From Oscillospiraceae bacterium (GTDB taxonomy: Bacteria; Bacillota; Clostridia; Oscillospirales; Ruminococcaceae): 64,000 nt of DNA. The DNA is taken from NCBI GenBank assembly GCA_017461245.1, contig JAFTYW010000017.1, positions 1-64,000 of the forward strand. Reading direction: 5' to 3'. The position numbers and the translations under genes are program-made. The notes beneath the pieces were generated by a model. That model saw only the letters and a list, made by a program, of their open reading frames with translations, did no database searches and had not been told where the DNA came from. Positions 32,229 through 40,731 of the stretch are shown piece after piece; position 1 is the stretch's first letter, and each line of letters starts with the position of its first letter.

Positions 32229-32762
32229 TTAGTATTCTGCACCGAGGCGCATTGCTTTTAGGTTTACCTCAAGCATATCGGCATGCTTGGCCGAAATCAC
32301 CTTTTTAAGTGCAGCGTTAAGGCTATCGCCCTCAAACTCACCGAGCTCCTTCATGATCTTGCCGACAATGATCATATTGGCAAGGGTGGGAACGCCGTTA
32401 TCACGGGCAAGGCGGGTTGCGGGAATGTAGAAAACCTTAACGTCATCCCTCTTTACCTTGCGCTCGATAAGCGAACTATCGGCAAAGATCATTCCGCCGC
32501 TCTCGACGCTATCCTCATACTTATCAAGCGAGGGAAGGTTCATTGCAACGAGAATATTGGGATTTGAAACGATAGGCGAGCCTACCGACTCGTCACTAAC
32601 GATAACGCCGCAGGAGGCGGTGCCGCCACGCATTTCGGGGCCATACGAGGGGAGCCAGCTTACCTGCTTGTCGTCCATAAGGCCCTTATAGGCTACGAAC
32701 TTTCCTGCAAACAGGATACCCTGTCCGCCGAAGCCCGAGAACAAAAATCTTTTCTCGCTCAT
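32229..32762 (-). CDS. 2-oxoacid:ferredoxin oxidoreductase, gamma subunit
   Basis: 177 residues of the pyruvate/ketoisovalerate oxidoreductase catalytic domain family: FSGFGGQGILFAGKFVAYKGL at the N-terminus, SYGPEMRGGTASCGVIVSD and the NxxVAMNxPSLDKYE region. Gamma subunits complete the four-subunit VOR/KOR enzymes. The ATG overlaps the beta-subunit stop by one base (TAATG). Last gene of the Val T-box operon, which favours 2-oxoisovalerate as substrate over 2-oxoglutarate. Confidence 0.92.
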   Translation of the reverse strand: MSEKRFLFSGFGGQGILFAGKFVAYKGLMDDKQVSWLPSYGPEMRGGTASCGVIVSDESVGSPIVSNPNILVAMNLPSLDKYEDSVESGGMIFADSSLIERKVKRDDVKVFYIPATRLARDNGVPTLANMIIVGKIMKELGEFEGDSLNAALKKVISAKHADMLEVNLKAMRLGAEY

Positions 32763-33511
32763 TATTTACCCTCCTCTGCGCTTCTATCCTTATACACGCC
32801 CAAGGGATAATAAGGAAGCATATTTTCTTCGAGCCATTTAAGAGCATCAACGGGGGTCTTACCCCAGTTTGTCGGGCAGGAGGAAACGACCTCAACAAGA
32901 GAAAAGCCCTTGCCGTTTATCTGGTTTTCAAAAGCCTTCTTGATTGCTGCGCCTGCCGCCTTAACGTTTTTAACGTTGTTAACTGCAACTCTTGTTATAA
33001 ACTCGGGACCCTCTAAGGTTGCCAGCATCTCAGAAACTCTTACAGGGTAGCCTGCGGTCTTGACATCTCTGCCGTAAGGCGAGGTCTGTGTTACCTGGCC
33101 GGGAAGCGAGGTGGGAGCCATCTGACCGCCTGTCATACCATAGATCGCGTTGTTTACGAAAATGATGGTGATATTCTCGTTTCTTGTTGCGGCGTGGACA
33201 GTTTCAGCCATACCGATCGAAGCGAGGTCGCCGTCGCCTTGATATGTAAAGATGACATTTTCGGGCATACAGCGCTTAAGACCTGTTGCAACAGCGGGGG
33301 CTCTGCCGTGAGCCGCCTCAACCATATCGCAGGCAAAATAGTCATAAGCCATAACAGCACAGCCAACAGGAGCAACACCGACTGTCTTGCCCTCGATGCC
33401 CAGCTCGTCGATAGCCTGAGCGACTAATCTGTGAATAATTCCGTGGGTACAACCGGGGCAGTAATGAAACTGCGCATCTGTTAAACTCTTGGGTTTTTCA
33501 AACACTACCAT
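32762..33511 (-). CDS. 2-oxoacid:ferredoxin oxidoreductase, beta (TPP-binding) subunit
   Basis: 249 residues. Holds thiamine diphosphate: [10 protein letters not shown] at the N-terminus and the TPP/Mg motif [23 protein letters not shown]...[17 protein letters not shown]. Transfers electrons between the TPP-bound intermediate and ferredoxin. Overlaps the alpha-subunit stop by one base. In reverse the complex carboxylates an acyl-CoA to the 2-oxoacid at the cost of two reduced ferredoxins, the direction implied by T-box control. Beta subunits of VOR, KOR and IOR types are alike, so the substrate rests on context. Confidence 0.93.
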   Translation of the reverse strand: MVVFEKPKSLTDAQFHYCPGCTHGIIHRLVAQAIDELGIEGKTVGVAPVGCAVMAYDYFACDMVEAAHGRAPAVATGLKRCMPENVIFTYQGDGDLASIGMAETVHAATRNENITIIFVNNAIYGMTGGQMAPTSLPGQVTQTSPYGRDVKTAGYPVRVSEMLATLEGPEFITRVAVNNVKNVKAAGAAIKKAFENQINGKGFSLVEVVSSCPTNWGKTPVDALKWLEENMLPYYPLGVYKDRSAEEGK

Positions 33512-34578
33512 TATTCATTACCTCCTGCTGTTTTCTTTATAGTTTCAAGCACTTGTTCGGGGGTTGTGATAACGCCGCCGACTCTGCTACAAAGGTAAAC
33601 GGGCTTTTTGCAGCTTGAAGCAAGCTTGACATCCTCGATCATCTGACCCATAGAAAGCTCAACGCTGATAAATGCCTTGACCTTGTCAGTTACATCTGCA
33701 ATTGCTTTCTTGGGGAAGGGCCAAAGGGTGATAGGTCTTATCATACCGACACGGATTCCCTGCTCTCTTGCGGCGATAACCGCATTTTTGGAAACTCTTG
33801 CGGTAATGCCGTAAGCCACGACGCAGTACTCTGCGTCCTCCATCATAAATTCCTCGTAAAGAGCCTCGTTTTCCTCGATAGCCTTATATCTCTCAAAGCG
33901 CTCAAGGTTTGTCTGCTCGAGCTTTTCGGGAGCGAGGTAAAGCGAGTTTACGATATTGTGCTCTCTCTTTTTCTGTGTTCCTGTTACCGCCCAAGGCTTT
34001 TCTACCTTAAGGGTGTCAACGCTGTCGGGAAGCTCAACGGGCTCCATCATTTGACCCATAGTTCCGTCTGCAAGGAGCATTGCGGGAACTCTGTACTTAT
34101 CCGAGAGGTCAAAAGCCTTTATGGTAAGGTCAGCCATTTCTTGAACCGATGCAGGAGCGAGGACGATAAGATGATAGTCGCCGTGTCCGCCGCCGCGGGT
34201 TGCTTGAAAATAGTCAGACTGCGAGGGCTGAATGCCGCCGAGACCGGGGCCGCCACGCTGAACGTTAACGATAAGCGCGGGAAGATCCGAGCCTGCAAGA
34301 TAGGAAATCCCCTCCTGCTTTAAGGAAATTCCGGGGCTTGAGGAGGAGGTCATAACTCTGAAGCCTGCGCCTGCAACGCCGTAAACCATATTTATTGCCG
34401 AGATCTCACTTTCTGCCTGTAAGAAAACGCCGCCCTCGATCTTGGGCATACGCTTTGCCATATATGCGGCAACCTCTGTCTGAGGAGTTATAGGATAGCC
34501 GAAATAGTGGCGGCAACCTGCACGGATCGCAGCCTCGGCTATAGCCTCGTTACCTTTCATTAAAACCTTATCTGCCAT
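33511..34578 (-). CDS. vorB: 2-oxoacid:ferredoxin oxidoreductase, alpha subunit (VorB type)
   Basis: 355 residues from the ATG at 34578 ([35 protein letters not shown]), with GAGGTG six bases upstream; a start 21 bases earlier would overlap the ferredoxin gene. Alpha subunit carrying the conserved GYPITPQTE and [44 protein letters not shown] of the 3-methyl-2-oxobutanoate (VorB) group. Part of delta-alpha-beta-gamma in the Val T-box operon. Probable reaction: isobutyryl-CoA + CO2 + reduced ferredoxin to 2-oxoisovalerate, or the reverse; relatives accept several branched 2-oxoacids. Confidence 0.92.
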   Translation of the reverse strand: MADKVLMKGNEAIAEAAIRAGCRHYFGYPITPQTEVAAYMAKRMPKIEGGVFLQAESEISAINMVYGVAGAGFRVMTSSSSPGISLKQEGISYLAGSDLPALIVNVQRGGPGLGGIQPSQSDYFQATRGGGHGDYHLIVLAPASVQEMADLTIKAFDLSDKYRVPAMLLADGTMGQMMEPVELPDSVDTLKVEKPWAVTGTQKKREHNIVNSLYLAPEKLEQTNLERFERYKAIEENEALYEEFMMEDAEYCVVAYGITARVSKNAVIAAREQGIRVGMIRPITLWPFPKKAIADVTDKVKAFISVELSMGQMIEDVKLASSCKKPVYLCSRVGGVITTPEQVLETIKKTAGGNE

Positions 34579-34588
34579 TTTCTGCACC

Positions 34589-34795
34589 TCACTTTTCAAC
34601 CGTAATTACACAGTCGGGACACATTGTTGCGCAGAATGCGCAGGCAATGCACTTGTCCTGCTCTGTAATACGTGCGGGAGAATGTCCCTTTTTGTTGATC
34701 TGATCTTTCGCAAGCTCGATTATCTTTTTGGGGCAGGCGGCAACACAAAGTCCGCAGCCCTTACAAAGATCGGTTGCAAATGTAACCTTTGCCAT
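34589..34795 (-). CDS. 2-oxoacid:ferredoxin oxidoreductase, delta subunit (2x[4Fe-4S] ferredoxin)
   Basis: 68 residues with two CxxCxxCxxxCP clusters: CKGCGLCVAACP and CIACAFCATMCP, each typical of a [4Fe-4S] ferredoxin domain. It passes electrons between the TPP subunit and external ferredoxin. Lies 10 bases before the alpha-subunit start, the normal VOR/KOR gene order (delta-alpha-beta-gamma). RBS AGGAGAAAAAGCTT before the ATG. Confidence 0.94.
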   Translation of the reverse strand: MAKVTFATDLCKGCGLCVAACPKKIIELAKDQINKKGHSPARITEQDKCIACAFCATMCPDCVITVEK

Positions 34796-34810
34796 AAGCT
34801 TTTTCTCCTA

Positions 34811-35461
34811 TCAAAATAATTTTTCTTGCAATTTCAGTGAAAATTTGTTCGGCGCGCTGACCGCATCAAAAAGCGCCTCATCAACCGTTGTCATAACAAG
34901 CGGCAAGCTGGTTTTTAAAGAGAGCTCATCCGCTTTTTCAAGCGTTTTTTCGACGTCCTCTTTAGTGGTCTCAGCACCGATATTTGAGTTATTGACAATG
35001 CCCGTAAACTTTAGGCCTGCCGCATTTTCAATCTCACAGAGCGCCTCGATAGCCTCATCAGCAGTTCTCGTAAGAGGTCTGTAGAAATTTACCACAAAGA
35101 ACATATCGTAGTTATTTTCCTCGCGGATATAAGGGGTAAATCTGCCGAGAGCGAGCGCTCCGCGTTCATCTCCGCCAAGGTCTATAACAACGCTTTTATC
35201 TCTCCTCTGAACGAGGCCGTAGACCTCTGAGGGAAGCGAGGGTAGGTCAACGTTACTGTTGGCAAACGGGAGAGCAACCAACTCAATTCCCGCTTTTTCG
35301 AGCTCTTTCGCGCTGTCCCTCGTGCGAAAATAAGGGTTTACGATATCAATATCAGCGATGCTGACATCAAGTCCCTTATTTTTAAGCTCAAAGGCGTAAT
35401 TTACGGCAATATTGGTCTTACCGCTGCCGTAATGCCCCGAAAAAATAGTTATTCTTTTCAT
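34811..35461 (-). CDS. MinD/Mrp-like P-loop ATPase
   Basis: 216 residues of the SIMIBI (ParA/MinD) class: deviant Walker A GHYGSGKTNIAVNYA at the N-terminus, DIDIVNPYFRTRD (switch I-like) and VVIDLGGDERGALALGRF. No CxxC typical of iron-sulfur scaffold Mrp proteins is seen. It is the second gene of the Val T-box operon, between the acyl-CoA synthetase and the oxidoreductase subunits. A maturation or cofactor-insertion role for the iron-sulfur oxidoreductase is an inference from position. Starts 9 bases after the synthetase stop codon with AAGGTAC upstream. Confidence 0.82.
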   Translation of the reverse strand: MKRITIFSGHYGSGKTNIAVNYAFELKNKGLDVSIADIDIVNPYFRTRDSAKELEKAGIELVALPFANSNVDLPSLPSEVYGLVQRRDKSVVIDLGGDERGALALGRFTPYIREENNYDMFFVVNFYRPLTRTADEAIEALCEIENAAGLKFTGIVNNSNIGAETTKEDVEKTLEKADELSLKTSLPLVMTTVDEALFDAVSAPNKFSLKLQEKLF

Positions 35462-35470
35462 TTTTGTACC

Positions 35471-37759
35471 TTACAGTTTATTTCTCTGTATCTTACCGCT
35501 GGTGGTCTTGGGGAGGCTATCCTTGAACACTACCACACGAGGATACTTATAGGGAGCGGTATGCTTTTTAACGTAATTCTGAATTTCCTTTTTAAGCTCC
35601 TCTGTTCCCTCGGTACCCTTTGTAAGTACGATGCTTGCCTTAACTATCTGGCCTCTTACCTCGTCGGGAACGGCCGAAACGCCGCACTCAAGAACGTAAG
35701 GAAGCTCCATAATAACGCTTTCGATCTCAAAGGGTCCTATGCGGTAGCCCGAGGACTTGATAACGTCGTCAACACGGCCGACGTACCAATAAAATCCGTC
35801 CTCATCGCGCCAAGCGAGGTCGCCTGTGTGATAATATCCGTCGTGAAGCACCTCAGCCGTCTTCTCCTCATCGCCGTAATAGCCTGCAAACAGACCGCAG
35901 GGCATACCGTTTTTGACGTTTATAACGATTTCGCCCGTTTCACCCGTTGCAACGCTGTTTCCGTCAGCGTCCATAAGGTCAACGTCATAGATAGGAGCAG
36001 GCTTGCCCATTGATCCGAGCTTGTGGCGGGCGCCGCGCATATTTCCGATTATCATTGTGCTCTCGCTCTGTCCAAAGCCCTCAAGAATCTGCAGGCCTGT
36101 TGCCTTTTCAAACTGGCGGTAGACCTCGGGGTTTAGAGCCTCGCCCGCGGTCGTCATATGGCGGACAGAGGATAAATCGTACTTAGAAATGTCCTGCTTT
36201 ACCATCATTCTGAGCATTGTGGGCGGTGCACAGAAGCTTGTGATATTGTATTTTGCAAACATGGGCAGAATCTCAGCGGCGTCAAACCTATCAAAGTCAT
36301 AAACAAAGGTTGCCGCCTCGCAAAGCCATTGGCCGTAGAGCTTGCCCCACATTGCCTTTGCCCAGCCTGTATCGGAAATAGTAAAGTGCAGGCCGTTGGG
36401 ATCGGCATTGTGCCAATATTTTGCGGTGTGGAAGTGTCCAAGCGCATACTTGTAATTATGAGCCGCAATTTTGGGATAGCCCGAGGTTCCCGAGGTAAAG
36501 AACATAAGCATCAGATCGTCGCCGCCGGGGGCATCCTCGCCTCGCTCGTAGCGACTGCTAAACATTGTGTACTCCTCGTCAAAGCTTCTCCAGCCCTCAC
36601 GAGTGCCGTTTACTATTATCTTATGTACAAGCTCGGGGCATTTTGCTGCCGCTATATCAGCCTCTTTGGCGCTCTCGCCGTCTGCAGTGCAGATAATTGT
36701 GCTGATGCCTGCCGACTTAAAGCGGTACTCAAAATCGTGCTCTAAAAGCTGATTGCTTGCAGGGATCGCAACAGCACCAAGCTTATTGAGGCCCAGCATC
36801 GCAAACCAAAACTGATAGTGGCGCTTTAAGACCAGCATAACGCGGTCGCCCTTCTTTATGCCTATCGACTTAAAGTAGTTGGCGCACTGGTTAGAGGCAC
36901 GGCGCATATCGTCAAATGTAAATCTTCTTTCCTTTTTATCCTGCGAAATGTGCAGCATAGCGAGCTTTTTAGGCTCTCTTTTTGCAAGCGCATCAACAAG
37001 GTCAAAGGCGAAGTTGAAGTTTTCTGTATTCTTAAATGTAATTTTTGTAGGTGTTCCGTTTTCGTTTTTCTCAACGTCTACAAAGTTTCTATAAATTCTC
37101 TCAGCGGGGTCATCAGGCAGTTTTTCAAGCTGCGTGTGGGTTTCCTCGGAGGAAAACTCGGGGATAGGCTCGCCTGTGGGATTTAAAACGATTGCATAGA
37201 ATATACAGTCCTTGCCGTTTACCGCGATCATGCCGTGCGGGGTCGAGCTATCGTAATAAATGCTGTCGCCCGGCTCTAAAATTTCCCTATGCTCGCCTAT
37301 CTGGACCATAAGGTTGCCTTCAACAACGATATCACATTCCTGACCCGAGTGGGTGGTAAGCTCGATGTCCTTATGCTCAGCCGCCTCGTCGTACGCCATT
37401 TTAACGTAAAGCGGCTCTGCAATTCTGTTCTGGAATGCATAAGCGAGGTTATAATAGGTCATACCGTGGGCGTTGGCGATCTCCTGCCCCGCTCCCTGCC
37501 TTGTAACAGTATAGGAACGCAGGGTGGGGCTATGGCCCTCGATAATATCGGTTACGTTAACGCCGAGAGCAAGAGCGCACCTATAGATAAAGGCAAAGTT
37601 AAGGTCGCTTTTTCCCGACTCGCACTCAATATATTCCTCGATAGAAACGTCGGTTTTGACAGCCATTTCGGCAGGTGTGAGCCCGACTATTTCGCGAAGC
37701 TCTTTAATTCTTCCCGCCATTTCCCTGATCTTAAAATCAAGACCTGTCATCTGTTTCAT
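35471..37759 (-). CDS. HTH-cupin-acyl-CoA synthetase (Val T-box operon)
   Basis: 762 residues from the ATG at 37759 (GGAGAG seven bases upstream); the frame is open further but runs into the T-box. Order: XRE-type HTH (13-70, GRIKELREIVGLTPAEMAVKTDVSIEEYIECESG), cupin (about 118-192, HSGQECDIVVEGNLMVQIG...DSIYYDSSTPHGM), then a medium-chain acyl-CoA synthetase-like adenylating domain (240-760): FFTSGTSGYPK (422-432), YHTGDLAWRDEDGF, GRVDDVIKSSGYRIGPFEIE and catalytic Lys in PKTTSGKIQRNKL. First gene of an operon with VOR subunits; isobutyrate is the predicted substrate. The fused DNA-binding head suggests autoregulation by an enzyme ('trigger enzyme'). Closely similar along its whole length to the 38110 gene. 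Confidence 0.9.
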   Translation of the reverse strand: MKQMTGLDFKIREMAGRIKELREIVGLTPAEMAVKTDVSIEEYIECESGKSDLNFAFIYRCALALGVNVTDIIEGHSPTLRSYTVTRQGAGQEIANAHGMTYYNLAYAFQNRIAEPLYVKMAYDEAAEHKDIELTTHSGQECDIVVEGNLMVQIGEHREILEPGDSIYYDSSTPHGMIAVNGKDCIFYAIVLNPTGEPIPEFSSEETHTQLEKLPDDPAERIYRNFVDVEKNENGTPTKITFKNTENFNFAFDLVDALAKREPKKLAMLHISQDKKERRFTFDDMRRASNQCANYFKSIGIKKGDRVMLVLKRHYQFWFAMLGLNKLGAVAIPASNQLLEHDFEYRFKSAGISTIICTADGESAKEADIAAAKCPELVHKIIVNGTREGWRSFDEEYTMFSSRYERGEDAPGGDDLMLMFFTSGTSGYPKIAAHNYKYALGHFHTAKYWHNADPNGLHFTISDTGWAKAMWGKLYGQWLCEAATFVYDFDRFDAAEILPMFAKYNITSFCAPPTMLRMMVKQDISKYDLSSVRHMTTAGEALNPEVYRQFEKATGLQILEGFGQSESTMIIGNMRGARHKLGSMGKPAPIYDVDLMDADGNSVATGETGEIVINVKNGMPCGLFAGYYGDEEKTAEVLHDGYYHTGDLAWRDEDGFYWYVGRVDDVIKSSGYRIGPFEIESVIMELPYVLECGVSAVPDEVRGQIVKASIVLTKGTEGTEELKKEIQNYVKKHTAPYKYPRVVVFKDSLPKTTSGKIQRNKL

Positions 37760-37784
37760 ACTTTTTCTCTCCAATTCCTGAGGC

Positions 37785-38057
37785 AAAAAAACACTCGCCC
37801 CAAAGTTGTAGCTTTGAGACGAGTGCTGTAATTTACACCCGCGGTACCACTCAAATTGCAGTAAAAACTGCCACTCAGGGTCTATCAACCCTTATGCCTT
37901 TACGCAGCAATCACGGAAGGGTTCTACTCACCATTTAGCTTTCTTCCCCTCGGCTCAGAAGCTACAAATGCAAAAACTGTGTTTGATGGACTTTCACCCG
38001 CCGCCATCTCTCTGAAAAGCATATTTTTGCACACTCTTCGTCAATGCCTTTAAGTTT
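37785..38057 (-). promoter_or_regulatory. T-box leader, specifier GUA (Val)
   Basis: Minus strand. Stem I base GAAG/CUUC, AGUG at the loop-E position, stem UGCAAAAA/UUUUUGCA, and AGAGAG...GGCGGGUGAAA. The seven bases before CUUC-UGAGC are UUU-GUA-G, placing codon GUA at 37963-37965. T-box sequence AGTGGTACCGCG (37840-37851); terminator arms CACTCG...CGAGTG (37792-37825) then seven T. Read-through controls the synthetase, ATPase and VOR genes. Confidence 0.88.
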
Positions 38058-38063
38058 TAAGTT

Positions 38064-38092
38064 AGTATATCACAACTTTGGCTATATGTCAA
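38064..38092 (-). promoter_or_regulatory. Sigma-A promoter of the Val T-box operon
   Basis: Minus strand: TTGACA (38087-38092), 17 bases, TATACT (38064-38069), directly downstream of the preceding synthetase gene. Confidence 0.85.
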
Positions 38093-38109
38093 TAGAATAT
38101 AACCGATTT

Positions 38110-40377
38110 TTAGAGCTTATTGCGCTGAATTTTTCCGCTGATGGTTTTGGGAAGCTCGTCGCAGAACACGACTACACGGGGATATTTATAAGGTGCGGTG
38201 TGCTCCTTAACGTAATTCTGAATTTCTTTCTTAAGCTCGTCAGTACCTACAGTTCCCTTTGTAAGAACGATGCTTGCCTTAACGACCTGACCTCTTACCT
38301 CATCGGGAACAGCCGAAACGCCGCACTCAACAACATAAGGAAGTTCCATGATAACGCTCTCGATCTCAAAGGGTCCGATGCGGTAACCCGACGATTTGAT
38401 AACGTCGTCAACACGGCTGACGTACCAGAAATATCCGTCCTCATCGCGCCAAGCGGTATCACCTGTGTGATATACATCGTCGTGCCAGGCGTCGTGAGTC
38501 TTTTCGTCGTCAAGATAGTACTCTTTAAAGAGGCCGCAGGGAACCGACTTGTCTGTGTGGATAACGATCTCGCCGACCTCACCCGTTGCAACACTGTTAC
38601 CGTCGGGATCTACGATGTCAAGATCGAACTGAGGTGAGGCCTTGCCCATAGAGCCGATCTTGGGGGTGGTGCCGTAGAGGTTTGCGATTGCAAGGGTTGT
38701 TTCGGTCTGGCCGAAGCCTTCCATTATCTCAAGGCCCGTTGCCGCCTTAAACTGCTTAAAGACCTCGGGGTTTAAAGCCTCGCCCGCAGTTGTCATATGG
38801 TGGATAGAGCTTAAGTCATACTTAGAAAGGTCGCCGCGGATAAGCATACGCAGCATTGTGGGAGGTGCACAGAAGGTTGTGATGTTGTATTTGGCGAACA
38901 TCGGCAGAATGTCATTTTCATCAAAGCGGTCAAAGTCATAAACAAAGACAGCTCCCTCGCAGAGCCACTGGCCGTAAAGCTTGCCCCAAAGGCTCTTGCC
39001 CCAGCCGGTGTCCGAGATGGTGAGATGAAGTCCGTCCCTCTCGCAGCAGTGCCAATATTTTGCGGTTACAAAATGACCGAGAGCGTAGGTGTGCTTATGT
39101 GCGGCCATTTTGGGATTGCCCGTTGTTCCCGAGGTAAAGAACATAAGGGCAGTTTCGTCACCTGCCGAGAAGTCCTCGGGCTTTTCAAACTTGCGGGAGA
39201 AGAGCTTAAATTCCTCGTCAAAGTCGTGCCAGCCGTCCTTTTTGCCGCCTACGAGCACCTTTGTTGTAACCTGCGGGCATTTTTCTGCGGCAGCGGCGGC
39301 TATATCAGCGGTATCACCGTCGGCGGTACAGACGATAGCAGAAACGCCTGCGGCATTATAGCGGTACTCAAAATCGTGCTCTTTAAGCTGGTTGGTCGCA
39401 GGGATCGCAACTGCGCCGATCTTGTGAAGCGCGACCATTGCAAACCAGAACTGATAGTGGCGCTTTAAAACAAGCATTACCTTATCTCCGCGCTTGATTC
39501 CGAGCGAGGTGAAATAGTTTGCGGTCTGGCTGGAATAGTGCTTGATATCTCTGAAGGTAAAGCGGCGTTCTACCTTATTCTTATCAAGATGGAGCATAGC
39601 CAGCTTGTCGGGATATTTATTTGCAATTCCGTCAACAATGTCAAAACCGAAGTTAAAGACGTCGGTATTTTTAAACTCGATATTTTTAAGGGCGCCGTTT
39701 TCGTCCTCCTCTGTTTTAACGAACTTCTCGCAAACAAGGGGCTCGGACTTTTTGGCGGTAACGATGCTCTGGCGAACTGTTTCTTCCTTAGTATCCTCAC
39801 CGGGAAGAACAACTGCACAGAAAACGCACTCCTTACCGTCTACCGCGATCATACCGTGAGGTGTTGAGGAGTCGTAGTAGATGCTATCGCCTTCCTCAAG
39901 GATCTCGGTGTGATTGCCGATCTGCACCTTGAGCTTTCCGCTGATAACAAGGTCAAATTCCTGACCGCTGTGGGTAGCTAAGTGTATAGGCTTATTCTGC
40001 TGAGCGGGATCGTACTCGTATCTGACCCAATAAGGCTCAGCAATCTTATTTCTGAATTTAGGAGCGAGGTTTGCAATGTTGATGCCCTCCTCCTTGGCAG
40101 TCTGCTGGCCGCCGCCTCTTCTTGTAACGGTATAGGAAGTAAGTCTTGCGCTGGTTGCACCCTCAAGAAGATCGGACATACCGATGCCGAAAACCTGAGC
40201 ACATTTATGAATAAACGAGAAAGGAAAGTCCAGCCCTCCTGCTTCGAGCTTAATATATGTATCAAGCTGAGTCTCGGTCTTCTCTGCCATCTCAGCCTCT
40301 GTGTAGCCTGCAATAAGTCGCATCTCGCGAATTCGCATCGCCACCTCATACATCTTCTCGTTAGTAACAGTTGACAT
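38110..40377 (-). CDS. HTH-cupin-acyl-CoA synthetase (Ile T-box)
   Basis: 755 residues; ATG after AAGGAGGAATTAAA. Same architecture as the 35471 gene: XRE HTH (8-72, REMRLIAGYTEAEMAEKTETQLDTYIKLEAGG), cupin (about 118-195, HSGQEFDLVISGKLKVQIG), MACS-type adenylating domain with FFTSGTTGNPK, YHTGDTAWRDEDGYF, SRVDDVIKSSGYRIGPFEIE and the catalytic Lys in PKTISGKIQRNKL. Behind its own promoter and a T-box reading AUC, so the predicted acid is 2-methylbutyrate, the isoleucine skeleton. MACS relatives, for example in Methanosarcina, prefer such short branched acids. No oxidoreductase follows directly, so it would share the VOR complex encoded downstream. Confidence 0.9.
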   Translation of the reverse strand: MSTVTNEKMYEVAMRIREMRLIAGYTEAEMAEKTETQLDTYIKLEAGGLDFPFSFIHKCAQVFGIGMSDLLEGATSARLTSYTVTRRGGGQQTAKEEGINIANLAPKFRNKIAEPYWVRYEYDPAQQNKPIHLATHSGQEFDLVISGKLKVQIGNHTEILEEGDSIYYDSSTPHGMIAVDGKECVFCAVVLPGEDTKEETVRQSIVTAKKSEPLVCEKFVKTEEDENGALKNIEFKNTDVFNFGFDIVDGIANKYPDKLAMLHLDKNKVERRFTFRDIKHYSSQTANYFTSLGIKRGDKVMLVLKRHYQFWFAMVALHKIGAVAIPATNQLKEHDFEYRYNAAGVSAIVCTADGDTADIAAAAAEKCPQVTTKVLVGGKKDGWHDFDEEFKLFSRKFEKPEDFSAGDETALMFFTSGTTGNPKMAAHKHTYALGHFVTAKYWHCCERDGLHLTISDTGWGKSLWGKLYGQWLCEGAVFVYDFDRFDENDILPMFAKYNITTFCAPPTMLRMLIRGDLSKYDLSSIHHMTTAGEALNPEVFKQFKAATGLEIMEGFGQTETTLAIANLYGTTPKIGSMGKASPQFDLDIVDPDGNSVATGEVGEIVIHTDKSVPCGLFKEYYLDDEKTHDAWHDDVYHTGDTAWRDEDGYFWYVSRVDDVIKSSGYRIGPFEIESVIMELPYVVECGVSAVPDEVRGQVVKASIVLTKGTVGTDELKKEIQNYVKEHTAPYKYPRVVVFCDELPKTISGKIQRNKL

Positions 40378-40404
40378 TTTAATTCCTCCTTAAATAGAAT
40401 CTAA

Positions 40405-40680
40405 AAAATAAAACCCGCCTCAAAGTTTTAGCTTTGAGACGGGTGTAATTTACACTCGCGGTACCACTCAAATTGCAGTAAAACTGCCACTCAGGGTCTA
40501 TCAACCCTTATGCCTTTACGCAGCAATCACGGGAAGTATCTACTAACCTCTACGGTTTTCGGGCTTCCGGCTCAGAAGTGATGGGTTTTTGAGGTTTTTG
40601 CTATCGGCTTTCACCTACCGCCGACTCTCTGAAAGCAAAAGAACCAAACCGTCTTCGTCATAGCCTTTTTAAAAAAGTAT
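40405..40680 (-). promoter_or_regulatory. T-box leader, specifier AUC (Ile)
   Basis: Minus strand. Stem I base GAAG/CUUC, AGAGAG and GGCGGUAGGUGAAAGCC. The seven bases before CUUC-UGAGC are CCC-AUC-A, placing codon AUC at 40580-40582. T-box sequence AGTGGTACCGCG (40457-40468); terminator arms ACCCG...CGGGT (40413-40444) followed by TTTTATTTTTT. The region from the antiterminator back to UGCUGCGUAAAGGC is nearly identical to the Val leader, showing recent duplication with change of specifier. Confidence 0.88.
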
Positions 40681-40685
40681 GCCTC

Positions 40686-40714
40686 ATTATAGCACGGCAT
40701 TTTTTCTCTGTCAA
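40686..40714 (-). promoter_or_regulatory. Consensus sigma-A promoter of the Ile T-box gene
   Basis: Minus strand: TTGACA (40709-40714), 17 bases, TATAAT (40686-40691). It starts 18 bases after the argF stop codon; no clear terminator separates the two. Confidence 0.9.
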
Positions 40715-40731
40715 TAGTTTTTTTGAAAAAT

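Noticed and set aside
32229..34795. Assignment as 2-oxoglutarate:ferredoxin oxidoreductase
   Set aside because: Subunit order fits both, but the alpha subunit resembles the VorB group and the operon is under a Val T-box with a branched-acid-type synthetase.
37760..37888. 43-residue N-terminal extension of the HTH-cupin-synthetase
   Set aside because: It translates the T-box antiterminator/terminator region; the ATG at 37759 has the ribosome binding site.
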